64,000 bases of DNA, from positions 58,817 through 122,816 of the forward strand of contig NZ_JACXIZ010000022.1 in the NCBI RefSeq assembly GCF_014705605.1. Reading direction: 5' to 3'. Under the pieces are notes generated by a model that saw only the letters and a program-made list of their open reading frames with translations, ran no database searches and was not told the origin of the DNA. The translations under genes were made by a program, and so were the position numbers. This document shows positions 26,119 through 33,672 of this stretch, piece after piece (the stretch's first letter is position 1; each line of letters opens with the position of its first letter). The DNA is from Paenibacillus sabuli. Its GTDB lineage: Bacteria; Bacillota; Bacilli; Paenibacillales; Paenibacillaceae.

Positions 26119-26160
26119 ATTATACAATATTATTTCATGTTGTAAATGGGGAAATGAAAT
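26119..26160 (-). promoter_or_regulatory. Promoter and candidate RpiR operator of the amino-sugar operon
   Basis: Minus-strand TTTACA (26146-26141), a 16-base spacer and TATAAT (26124-26119) lie 70 bases before the regulator start. An inverted repeat ATTTCAT (26132-26138) with ATGAAAT (26154-26160) straddles the -35 box and would block polymerase if bound. Confidence 0.6.
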
Positions 26161-26559
26161 TTTATTTTGTCTTACGTCAGAATACCCTACATATGGAAAG
26201 CGTTCTCAACAGGGTTAGCGTGGTCGGGAATCCCGCAGCGAGGCTTGCTTGATCAGGTTTGCATCATTATTGAAAAGAAGCGGAAAAATCGGGGCTGCTT
26301 CGGGACTGCTAAAGTCAAAAAAACTTGTCCGGGATTATATAGTAATACTTAGTATTTCCAGGGGTTTCTCAGTCATACTCGTTTTACTGGGAACGGGGAA
26401 CGAGTCTGTACACTTTGCCCTGATTAGCATCGCGATACGGGGGCAGATCGAATTAATCCTGGCATAAGCGGGCGAACGAGCAGACGCATGCGGGCAGTAT
26501 TAGGGCGGCCGGGGCAGGCGCATGGGGACGGAGTTAGGGCGGTGGGCAGGCAGCCGGGG

Positions 26560-26621
26560 GATGACGCACGGCGAACGAGGCAAAGCAATCCGGACGGGGC
26601 GATGACGCACGGCGAACGAGG
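26560..26621. repeat. 21-bp direct repeat in a gene-free G-rich tract
   Basis: GATGACGCACGGCGAACGAG plus one G occurs at 26560-26580 and again at 26601-26621. The surrounding 26460-26640 is rich in GGGC words (TTAGGGCGG twice). The larger stretch 26161-26640 between the RpiR promoter and the dispersed repeat has no convincing coding frame, RNA or promoter. Confidence 0.6.
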
Positions 26622-26639
26622 TGAGGCAGACACACGACG

Positions 26640-26790
26640 GCTGTAATGGACATAGGAGCACCTTAGCGCCGTTTTTTGGCGCCCTTCAGCTTCTAACGGA
26701 CAGGAGGAACGCTTAGCGGGGGAAGTGGCCGTGTAGGTGGCGTAAATGACCGCTAAGCGTCGCTGGTGTTCGCTGGTGTCCGTTAGAGCA
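26640..26790. repeat. Dispersed intergenic repeat, copy 1
   Basis: Built from half-units: TAATGGACA-(about 10)-CTTAGCGC, then CTAACGGACA-(about 8)-ACGCTTAGCGGGG, then the same second unit inverted (CCGCTAAGCG ... TGTCCGTTAGA). A second copy with the same order of the first two half-units occurs at 57594-57680. It lies just downstream of the trpB stop. No coding capacity. Confidence 0.7.
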
Positions 26791-26806
26791 GCCGCCCGGC
26801 AGCGCT

Positions 26807-27970
26807 CTACTTCTTCAGCATCTCGAATACCTGCTCGACATCCTTATCGCCGCGCCCGGACAGATTGACGATGATGAGTTGATCCCGGGTCATCGTCGGC
26901 GCCAGCTTCTTGGCATAGGCGACGGCGTGAGCGCTCTCCAGCGCGGGGATGATTCCCTCGGTGCTCGACAGCTCCTGGAAGGCATCGAGCACCTCCTCGT
27001 TGCTCACGGCCACATACTCCGCACGGCCGCTGACCTTCAGATGGCTATGCTCCGGCCCGATGCCCGGATAGTCCAGCCCGGCGGCAATCGAATACGTTTT
27101 TTGCGGATTTCCTTCCTCGTCGAGCAGCACGAGGCATTTGAAGCCGTGAATCACGCTCGGCACGCCCTGCGTCAAGGTCGGCGCCTGGTCCGGTTCCACG
27201 CCGATCAGGCGCACCGACGGCTCGTCCAGGTAATGGGCGAATGCGCCGATCGCGTTGCTACCGCCGCCGACACAGGCCAGGACAGCGTCCGGCAGCCGCC
27301 CTTCCTTCTCCAGAATTTGACGCTTGGACTCCTCGCTTACGATGGACTGGAAGTGCTTGACCATCGTCGGGAATGGATGCGGTCCGACCGCCGAGCCGAG
27401 CAGATAGAACGTCGTTTTGTAATTTTGCACCAGATCGCCCAGCGCCTCGTCGACGGCATCCTTCAAGCGGCCCTGGCCCTTGTGGACGGGGACGACCTTG
27501 GCGCCGAGCAGCTCCATCCGGAATACGTTCAGCGCCTGCCGCCGCGTATCTTCCGCTCCCATGTAGATCACACACTCCATATTGAACATCGCGCAAGCCG
27601 TTGCCGTCGCCACGCCGTGCTGACCGGCCCCGGTCTCGGCAATGACCCGCTTCGCCCCCATGAGCTTGGCCAGCAGGATTTGCCCGATTACGTTGTTGAT
27701 CTTGTGCGCTCCCGTATGATTCAGATCCTCGCGCTTCAGATAGATCTTGGCGCCGCCCCATTTTTTTGTAAGCCGTTCGGCATGCGTGAGCGGATTCTCG
27801 CGGCCCACATATTCCCGCAGATAGAACCGATACTCCGCATTAAACTCGGGATCGTCCTTGAACCGATTGAATTGTTCGCTCAAGTGGCCCAATACGTCCT
27901 GCAGCTCCGGGGGAACAAAGCTCCCTCCAAATTCTCCAAAATAGCCCTCTTGCGATGCTTCCAAACTCAT
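26807..27970 (-). CDS. trpB: Tryptophan synthase beta chain, stand-alone
   Basis: 387 residues. TrpB condenses indole with serine using pyridoxal phosphate. The PLP lysine is Lys90 in [11 protein letters not shown], the catalytic glutamate is Glu112 in AETGAGQHG and the phosphate-binding loop is [10 protein letters not shown]. Length is normal. No trpA or other trp gene is adjacent, so this copy acts with a distant TrpA or salvages indole; some Bacilli carry a similar solitary TrpB. A TATAAT (28058-28053, minus strand) lies 83 bases upstream of the start with only a weak -35. GGAGGCGAAGAAAG precedes ATG 27970. Confidence 0.95.
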   Translation of the reverse strand: MSLEASQEGYFGEFGGSFVPPELQDVLGHLSEQFNRFKDDPEFNAEYRFYLREYVGRENPLTHAERLTKKWGGAKIYLKREDLNHTGAHKINNVIGQILLAKLMGAKRVIAETGAGQHGVATATACAMFNMECVIYMGAEDTRRQALNVFRMELLGAKVVPVHKGQGRLKDAVDEALGDLVQNYKTTFYLLGSAVGPHPFPTMVKHFQSIVSEESKRQILEKEGRLPDAVLACVGGGSNAIGAFAHYLDEPSVRLIGVEPDQAPTLTQGVPSVIHGFKCLVLLDEEGNPQKTYSIAAGLDYPGIGPEHSHLKVSGRAEYVAVSNEEVLDAFQELSSTEGIIPALESAHAVAYAKKLAPTMTRDQLIIVNLSGRGDKDVEQVFEMLKK

Positions 27971-28232
27971 CTTTCTTCGCCTCCTGTTCTTGATCCTACA
28001 CCGGCCACAGGCCCCGGCCTTGCGGGCAGGAACTTATGCCGCCTTGCTTTTCATTATAGCCGAGCAACAGGCCAAGCGCCACGAGTGAGCCAAGCGCCGG
28101 AAAGGCCGCAAAACGAGGAGCGACCAAAGCAGTTGTATCGCAAGGAAATTTATACTTTTCAATAATTTTTTATTGTAAAACGATAAATATTATGTTAAAT
28201 TCAATGCAATTCATCGCAAATGAGGTGCCGGC

Positions 28233-28715
28233 ATGAACGCCACGCAACGCTCGACTCTATTCCTGAAAATCGCGCTCCTGGCCATGGGGCTGGCGGGCCT
28301 GGCGCTGTGCCTGCTCTGGCTGCCCGGCGTCGCCGCCGACACGGCCGAGACGAATCCGCAGACCGCTTATCTGCGGGTGCCGTTCCTGATCTGCGCCTAC
28401 GTGGCCGCCATTCCGTACTTCCTGGCCCTGGTTCAGGCGTACCGATTGCTGACCTACATCGACGGTGACCAGGCATTCTCGACCTTGTCCGTGCGGGCGC
28501 TGCTGGCGATCAAGCGCTGCGCCGTCACCGTCAGCGTGCTGCTGGCGGCCGGCACACTGTTCGCTGTGCTCGTGGAGAGCGGGGCGACCGGCGTCGTCCG
28601 GCTCGGCTGCATCGTTGTCCTCGCCTCGTCGGTCATCGCCACCTTCGCGGCGGTGCTGCAGCGCTTGCTGCAAGAGGCTGTGGCGATCAAGTCCGAGCAT
28701 GATCTGACAGTGTGA
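28233..28715 (+). CDS. yoaS: DUF2975 membrane protein (YoaS-like)
   Basis: 160 residues with four predicted membrane segments (LFLKIALLAMGLAGLALCLL; FLICAYVAAIPYFLALVQAY; VTVSVLLAAGTLFAVLV; LGCIVVLASSVIATFAAVL). The pattern and length match DUF2975, whose genes nearly always sit beside a small YozG-type HTH gene, as here. Function unknown; it is often suggested to be controlled by the HTH partner. GAGGTGCCGGC precedes ATG 28233. First gene of a three-gene plus-strand operon. Confidence 0.82.
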   Translation: MNATQRSTLFLKIALLAMGLAGLALCLLWLPGVAADTAETNPQTAYLRVPFLICAYVAAIPYFLALVQAYRLLTYIDGDQAFSTLSVRALLAIKRCAVTVSVLLAAGTLFAVLVESGATGVVRLGCIVVLASSVIATFAAVLQRLLQEAVAIKSEHDLTV

Positions 28716-28721
28716 GGTGAG

Positions 28722-28940
28722 ATGATGGCGATTATCGTGAATATTGATGTGATGCTCGCGCGGCGCAAGATGAGCGTGACGGAGCTGTCGGAACGGGTCG
28801 GCATTACGATGGCGAATCTGTCGATCCTCAAGAATGGCAAAGCCAAGGCCGTCCGGCTGTCGACGCTGGAGGCAATCTGCGAGGCGCTGGACTGCCAGCC
28901 CGGCGATCTGCTCGAATACAGGAGGGATGCGGATGCTTGA
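28722..28940 (+). CDS. yozG: Small XRE/YozG-type HTH regulator
   Basis: 72 residues that are essentially one Cro/C1-like helix-turn-helix (TELSERVGITMANLSILKNG, then LEAICEALDCQPGDLLEY). It starts six bases after the DUF2975 stop, with GAGGTGAG before tandem ATG codons (28722 and 28725). Its last codons overlap the next gene by eight bases. Likely represses or senses through the trio it belongs to. Confidence 0.88.
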   Translation: MMAIIVNIDVMLARRKMSVTELSERVGITMANLSILKNGKAKAVRLSTLEAICEALDCQPGDLLEYRRDADA

Positions 28941-29754
28941 CGTCAAAGGGTGGGCAGGCCGCGGCCCCATTCCCCTGCAGGCTCGGCTCAGACGCGCACT
29001 TGTGCAGCTCGTGCGCTTCGGCTGGCAGCAGGCGCTCGCCTGCGTCTTCCCCGTCGTCATCTTCGCCGCGCTGGCGGTGACGCAGACAGTCCCGCTGCCC
29101 GGGCTGCCGCGCTACGACTGGCTGCTGCTCATCTGTCTGGCGATGCAGGTCTGGATGCTGCGCGCCGGCTTGGAGACGCGCGACGAGCTCAAGGTCATCA
29201 CCGTCTTTCACTTGATCGGACTGGCGCTGGAGTTGTTCAAGGTGCACATGGGCTCATGGTCGTATCCCGGCGAAGGCTGGACCAAGCTCGGCGGCGTGCC
29301 GCTCTATAGCGGCTTCATGTACGCGAGTGTGGCCAGCTACCTGTGTCAGGCGTGGCGGCGACTGCGGGTCGAGCTGACCGGCTGGCCCCCGCAGTGGCTG
29401 GCCGTACCGCTTGCGGCAGCGATCTATCTCAATTTCTTCACCCATCATTACTGGATCGACGTCCGCTGGTGGCTGGCGGGGCTGGTACTGCTCGTCTTCG
29501 CGAGGACATGGGTGTACTTCGAGGTCGGCGCCCGGCAGTACCGGATGCCGCTGGCTCTCTCCTTCGTGCTGATCGGCTTCTTCATCTGGGTCGCGGAGAA
29601 TGTCGCCACATACTTCCGCGCATGGGAGTATCCCGACCAGTCCGACGCGTGGCGGCTCGTGCACGTCGGCAAGGTCAGCTCCTGGCTGCTGCTGGTCATC
29701 GTCAGCTTCCTGATCGTCGCCGCGCTCAAGCAGGTGAAGAAGGGACGTTTTTAA
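28933..29754 (+). CDS. yoaT: DUF817 membrane protein (YoaT-like)
   Basis: 273 residues with about eight hydrophobic segments. DUF817 landmarks are visible: KVHMGSWSYPGEGWTKLGGV, PLYSGFMYASVASYLCQAW, NFFTHHYWIDVRWWL and WVYFEVGARQYRMP. The conserved His, Tyr, Trp and Asp residues near membrane edges suggest a cofactor or metal, but no function is known to me. The ATG at 28933 lies inside the end of the HTH gene, with AGGAGGG seven bases upstream. The DUF2975-HTH-DUF817 set mirrors the yoaS-yozG-yoaT neighbourhood of Bacillus subtilis. Confidence 0.82.
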   Translation: MLDVKGWAGRGPIPLQARLRRALVQLVRFGWQQALACVFPVVIFAALAVTQTVPLPGLPRYDWLLLICLAMQVWMLRAGLETRDELKVITVFHLIGLALELFKVHMGSWSYPGEGWTKLGGVPLYSGFMYASVASYLCQAWRRLRVELTGWPPQWLAVPLAAAIYLNFFTHHYWIDVRWWLAGLVLLVFARTWVYFEVGARQYRMPLALSFVLIGFFIWVAENVATYFRAWEYPDQSDAWRLVHVGKVSSWLLLVIVSFLIVAALKQVKKGRF

Positions 29755-29795
29755 GCAGGACGGAGCACGTTGAATGCAATTTCAGCAGGCTGAAT

Positions 29796-29829
29796 TCACA
29801 TGTTTAAGAACAATTTCATGTGATATACT
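29796..29829 (+). promoter_or_regulatory. Extended -10 promoter with inverted repeat upstream of the Rpn gene
   Basis: TGATATACT (29821-29829) is an extended -10 element located 25 bases before the start codon at 29854; the -35 is poor. The inverted repeat TCACATG (29796-29802) / CATGTGA (29817-29823) covers the spacer and could be a repressor site. Confidence 0.45.
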
Positions 29830-29853
29830 GGTCATGAATGGAGCTGATTGCAG

Positions 29854-30756
29854 ATGAATGAGCTGCTTGATCCTCGCAACGATTTTTTGTTCAAGCGCAT
29901 TTTTGGAAGCGAGGAAAATCGGGATGTGCTGCTAGCCTTTCTCAACCAGACGTTTATTGAAGCGAACAGTCAACCGCTAACTGAAATTACTCTGCTCAAC
30001 CCATATACGGAAAAGGACGCGCCACGGGATAAACAATCGATTCTCGATATTCGCGCCAAAACGGCCGGCGGCGAGCTGATTAACGTGGAAATGCAGCTTT
30101 TCAACAAATATGATACCGAGAAGCGAACGATGTTTTATTGGAGCAAACTGTACAGTGGTCAATTGCAAAAAGGCCAACCGTATAATAAGCTGCAAAAATG
30201 CGTCGCGATCAACATTCTCAACTATGCTTTTTTGCCAAATCACCAGTACCACAGCGTTTTTCATCTGCGCGAGGATCGAACCGGGATCCCGCTGATCGAC
30301 GACATTGAGCTCCATTTCCTGGAATTACCCAAGCTTGACGACCATGCCGTGCCAGTTGTTAACGGCGGGTTGGTCAACTGGTTGCTCTTTTTGAAAGATG
30401 TCGACAAGTCCAATTGGGAGGTGCTGACGATGCATGATCCGATGCTAAAAAAAGCCATGACTACGCTGGAATTTTTGAGTCAGGATGCCGAGGCCCGCAG
30501 ATTGTACGAGGATCGTCAAAAATATTTACACGACGAGGCTTCCATGATTGAGGGAGCGTTGGCCGAAGGCGAGAAGAGAGGCCAAGCCATAGGCGAAGCT
30601 AGGGGCGAAGCTAGAGGCGAAGCTAGAGGCGAGAAGAAGAAAGCCGTTGAAATGACGCTGGAACTTTTGAAGCTCGGGGTAGAGACGTCGATCATTGCCA
30701 AAGCGTCCGGGCTCTCAGAAGAAGAAATCAAAGCGCTCAAAAATCAAAATAATTGA
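29854..30756 (+). CDS. Rpn/PD-(D/E)XK nuclease-family protein
   Basis: 300 residues. The N-terminus LLDPRNDFLFKRIFGSEENRDVLLAFLNQ and the block QSILDIRAKTAGGELINVEMQ (D, then E-x-Q) are the PD-(D/E)XK signature of Rpn recombination-promoting nucleases, often mislabelled transposases. The C-terminal region carries a 4-residue tandem repeat (GEAR x3, then GEKK) before an amphipathic helix. The first plausible start is ATG 29854, ten bases from GGAG; a TTG lies six bases upstream. Codon composition is more AT-rich than the flanks, consistent with transfer. Rpn genes move DNA by RecA-independent recombination in Escherichia coli, and some relatives are phage-defence genes. No inverted repeats bracket it, so it is not an insertion sequence. 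Confidence 0.85.
   Translation: MNELLDPRNDFLFKRIFGSEENRDVLLAFLNQTFIEANSQPLTEITLLNPYTEKDAPRDKQSILDIRAKTAGGELINVEMQLFNKYDTEKRTMFYWSKLYSGQLQKGQPYNKLQKCVAINILNYAFLPNHQYHSVFHLREDRTGIPLIDDIELHFLELPKLDDHAVPVVNGGLVNWLLFLKDVDKSNWEVLTMHDPMLKKAMTTLEFLSQDAEARRLYEDRQKYLHDEASMIEGALAEGEKRGQAIGEARGEARGEARGEKKKAVEMTLELLKLGVETSIIAKASGLSEEEIKALKNQNN
30592..30633. repeat. 12-bp tandem repeat inside the Rpn gene
   Basis: Three copies of GGCGAAGCTAGR and a fourth partial copy encode Gly-Glu-Ala-Arg repeats. The unit is a multiple of three, so copy changes keep the frame. Short repeats of this kind in rpn genes have been tied to variable protein length. Confidence 0.75.
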
Positions 30757-30800
30757 GCATAAGACCCGTATGAGCCACCCGCTCATACGGGTCTTATGCT
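30756..30800. terminator. Bidirectional hairpin between Rpn and GH16 genes
   Basis: A perfect 20-bp stem (30756-30775 with 30781-30800) around CACCC separates two convergent genes. The minus strand continues into CAATTATTTTGATTTTTG, so termination is best in that direction. Confidence 0.7.
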
Positions 30801-30829
30801 TATAAGATCTGCTGTAATATCCGCAGGTA

Positions 30830-31585
30830 TCAGAGGTCGAACCGCACAATCTCCGCCACCGTCATCACCGCCGGCAGCGCCGCGTCGTCCACCGGGACAT
30901 CGTCGTACCAGCCGCCCACCGCCAGATTGAGTACGAGGTAGAACGGCTCGTCGAACGGCATGCCTGGCTCGAGGCGGCGCTCGGCGTAGCAGTAGCCGTC
31001 GACCAGCCAGCGGATCGCCTCCTCCGTCCATTCCAGTCCGTACTCGCGATCCTGCGCAATCGTCCCCTGCTCCAGTCGATGCGCGAACTCGTCGATCCGC
31101 TTGCGCGCCATGTCCGGCCCGTAATGCAGCGTGCCTGAGATCTCGCGCGGCAGCCGGCCCCGCGCCTCGAGCAGGTCGATCTCGCCCGAGGCCGGCCACG
31201 GGCCATACTTGTCCGCCTGAGGCATGAGCCAGATCGCCGGCCACAGTCCGGCGCCCTCCGGCAGCCGAGCGCGCACGACCAGCTTGCCGTAGCGAAAAGC
31301 CATCCGATCCTTCGTATCCAGCCGCGCCGACGTGTACGCGAACCTGCGCCCGCCCTCCTCCACAGGCTGGCGGCGCGCGCACAGGTTCAGTCCGGTGCCG
31401 TCCAGATACAGATTCGCCGCATCTGCCGTATAATACTGGCGCTCGTTGTTCCCCCAGCCGGGCACAATCGGCCGGCCCGCCTCGTCCAGCAGGTCGTTGC
31501 CCAGACGGATGTTCCAATCGCGCAGATCGGCGTCCGCCCGGGTGAAGTCCTGCCGCCACACCGGCTTGCACACTGGCTTGCTCAT
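30830..31585 (-). CDS. Cytoplasmic family 16 glycoside hydrolase
   Basis: 251 residues forming a bare GH16 domain with no signal peptide. The catalytic motif GEIDLLEA gives nucleophile Glu135, helper Asp137 and acid/base Glu140. Other GH16 landmarks are GLWPAIWLMPQADKYG, SGTLHYG and PFYLVLNLAVGGWYDD. Family members of this subfamily hydrolyse beta-1,3- or mixed-linked beta-glucans. ATG 31585 follows GGGGAGATTGGGG. It diverges from the LplB permease across 156 bases. Probably it trims beta-glucan oligosaccharides after import, while the large secreted GH16 (39179-41566) makes them outside. Confidence 0.88.
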   Translation of the reverse strand: MSKPVCKPVWRQDFTRADADLRDWNIRLGNDLLDEAGRPIVPGWGNNERQYYTADAANLYLDGTGLNLCARRQPVEEGGRRFAYTSARLDTKDRMAFRYGKLVVRARLPEGAGLWPAIWLMPQADKYGPWPASGEIDLLEARGRLPREISGTLHYGPDMARKRIDEFAHRLEQGTIAQDREYGLEWTEEAIRWLVDGYCYAERRLEPGMPFDEPFYLVLNLAVGGWYDDVPVDDAALPAVMTVAEIVRFDL

Positions 31586-31687
31586 CCCCAATCTCCCCTT
31601 TCCCGATGTGCTCAGCATACTCGACTTTGCCCCGTCCGCGGACGGAATCCAAAAAAATGGGATAGCGCCAAAAACCGCGCTCCTTTT

Positions 31688-31701
31688 TTTTAGCGCTTTC
31701 A
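31688..31701. promoter_or_regulatory. Candidate cre (CcpA) site in the divergent beta-glucan promoter
   Basis: TTTTAGCGCTTTCA matches TGWNANCGNTNWCA with one mismatch. It lies between the cytoplasmic GH16 gene and the permease operon, 41 bases upstream of the permease ATG. Confidence 0.5.
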
Positions 31702-31741
31702 TCTCATACGATGTACAGGAAGGGAGGGGGCGGCTACCAAG

Positions 31742-32662
31742 ATGGATCGCACAAGGCAACCCGTGCTGCGCCGCATGCGGCGACAGTGGCAACTGCAAAG
31801 CATGGTCATTCCCGGCATCTTCTGGATGCTCATCTTCTGTTACCTGCCGATGTTCTGGCTGATCATCGGGTTCATGGATTACAGCATTGCCAAGCCGATG
31901 CTGCAATCGCCGTTTGTCGGGCTCAAGCATTTCGAGGCCTTCGCCTCGGACGACCGCTTCTGGCGATCGATTCGCAATACGCTGGGGATGAGCGCGATCA
32001 AGCTGGGACTCGGCTTTGTCATTCCGATTCTGTTTGCGCTGCTGCTCAACGAGATTCGCAGCCTGCGCTTCAAGCGCAGCGTGCAGACAATCTCCTACTT
32101 GCCCCACTTCATCGCGTGGACGATCTTCGGCGGCATCGCGCTCAATTGGCTGGGCGAGGGCGGCGTGGTCAACCAGGTGATGATCGGCCTCGGGCTGCAG
32201 GAGCGCGAGATTCTGTACAACAGCGACCCCGTCTATTTCTGGTGGATCGTCTTCTTCACCGATGTGCTCAAGGAGACGGGCTGGAGCGCCATCATCTACA
32301 TCGCGGCCATCGCCGGCATCGACCCGGCGCTGTACGAGGCGGCGGAGCTGGACGGGGCCGGGCGCTGGCAGCGCATGTGGCACATCACGGTGCAGAGCAT
32401 CCGCCCGACGATCGCGATCCTGTTCATCCTCGCGGTCAGCGGCATGCTCGGCAGCAATTTCGAACAGATCTTCATGCTGCAGAACAACATGAATCTGCGG
32501 ATGGCGGAGAGCCTCGATCTGTACATCTACAACATGGGGCTCGTCTCGGGACGCCATTCCTTCTCCACGGCGGTCCTGTTCGCCCGCTCCATCGTCGCGC
32601 TGGGCCTGCTGCTGCTGGCGAACTACACGTCCCGCCGATTGACGGGCGACAGTATCTTCTGA
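31742..32662 (+). CDS. Carbohydrate ABC transporter permease, LplB type
   Basis: 306 residues, six membrane segments (first SMVIPGIFWMLIFCYLPMFW). The signatures GFMDYSIAKPMLQSPFVGLK and EAA loop ALYEAAELDGAGRWQRMWHI identify the LplB family. ATG 31742 has GGAGGGGG eleven bases upstream. First gene of the plus-strand beta-glucan operon; partner of the next gene. Confidence 0.92.
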   Translation: MDRTRQPVLRRMRRQWQLQSMVIPGIFWMLIFCYLPMFWLIIGFMDYSIAKPMLQSPFVGLKHFEAFASDDRFWRSIRNTLGMSAIKLGLGFVIPILFALLLNEIRSLRFKRSVQTISYLPHFIAWTIFGGIALNWLGEGGVVNQVMIGLGLQEREILYNSDPVYFWWIVFFTDVLKETGWSAIIYIAAIAGIDPALYEAAELDGAGRWQRMWHITVQSIRPTIAILFILAVSGMLGSNFEQIFMLQNNMNLRMAESLDLYIYNMGLVSGRHSFSTAVLFARSIVALGLLLLANYTSRRLTGDSIF

Positions 32663-32682
32663 GAGGGTAAGGGGGACACGCA

Positions 32683-33567
32683 ATGCCACTGCGCGCAAGA
32701 AGGCGGCGCATCGGCGCTTTCACGATAGGCAACACCGTGCTGATGCTGACCGTATGCTTTTTTACGCTCTATCCGATGTGGTTCGTACTCGTCAATTCGT
32801 TCAACGCCTCCGAGCACGCCATCCTGGGCACGGTCAACTGGTGGCCCAAGGCGTGGTCGCTGGACAGCTACCGCGTCGCGTTCAACGATCCGCATCTGAT
32901 GAACGGCTTTTTCATCACGACGATGCGCACCGTCATCGGCACGACGGCCCATGTGCTCTTCACCGCCATCGTGGCCTACGGCATGAGCAAGCGCCAGCTG
33001 ATCGGCCGCCGGGTGTACATGAAGATCGCGCTCATCACGATGCTGTTCTCGGGCGGGCTGATTCCGACGTTCATCCTGATGACGAAGCTCGGGCTGTACG
33101 ACAGCTTCTGGGTGTTCATCATCCCGGCGATGTACACGTTCTTCAACATGGTCATCTTCATGAGCTTCTTCCGCACCATCCCCGAGAGCCTCGAGGAGTC
33201 GGCCAAGGTCGACGGCGCGTCCGATTACGGCGTGCTGTTCCGGATCGTGCTGCCCAATAGCATGGCCGTGCTGGCGACGATCGCGCTGTTCTCGGCGGTG
33301 TATCACTGGAACGACTATTACCAGGGCGTCATCTACATTCGCTCGCAGGATCAATTGCCGCTGCAGACGATGCTCTACAAGATCATCGCCGAGAATGCGA
33401 TGTCGTTCATGCAGCAGCAGGCGATGGCCCAGTTCGGGGCCCGGCTGCCGGGCAATTCGATCAAGTTCGCTTCGATGATGGTGGCGACGGTGCCGATCCT
33501 GCTGTTCTACCCCTTCATCCAGCGCTACCTGGTCAAGGGCGTCATGATCGGCGCGATCAAGGGATAA
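32683..33567 (+). CDS. Carbohydrate ABC transporter permease, YtcP type
   Basis: 294 residues with six membrane segments (first NTVLMLTVCFFTLYPMWFVL). EAA loop SLEESAKVDGASDYGVLFRI; YtcP-type C-terminus QRYLVKGVMIGAIKG. It begins 20 bases after the LplB gene with AAGGGGG before ATG 32683. As in the 8.9-15.3 kb system there is no local ATPase. Confidence 0.93.
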   Translation: MPLRARRRRIGAFTIGNTVLMLTVCFFTLYPMWFVLVNSFNASEHAILGTVNWWPKAWSLDSYRVAFNDPHLMNGFFITTMRTVIGTTAHVLFTAIVAYGMSKRQLIGRRVYMKIALITMLFSGGLIPTFILMTKLGLYDSFWVFIIPAMYTFFNMVIFMSFFRTIPESLEESAKVDGASDYGVLFRIVLPNSMAVLATIALFSAVYHWNDYYQGVIYIRSQDQLPLQTMLYKIIAENAMSFMQQQAMAQFGARLPGNSIKFASMMVATVPILLFYPFIQRYLVKGVMIGAIKG

Positions 33568-33672
33568 GCGCGAACGAAGAATGAAGCGACGGGCTGAACG
33601 CGCTCACGCGATCAGGTGGCGCTACGGAAGCGCTGAATCAATATGAGAGAAGAATGAGAGGATGATCGCACT

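Noticed and set aside
29854..30756. Insertion-sequence transposase
   Set aside because: Proteins of this family are often called transposases, but the motifs are of a PD-(D/E)XK Rpn nuclease and there are no terminal inverted repeats or target duplications.
31603..32698. Extended minus-strand reading frame upstream of the cytoplasmic GH16 start
   Set aside because: Codons before ATG 31585 are antisense to the LplB permease and contain no domain; the GH16 fold starts at VWRQDFTRAD just after the ATG.
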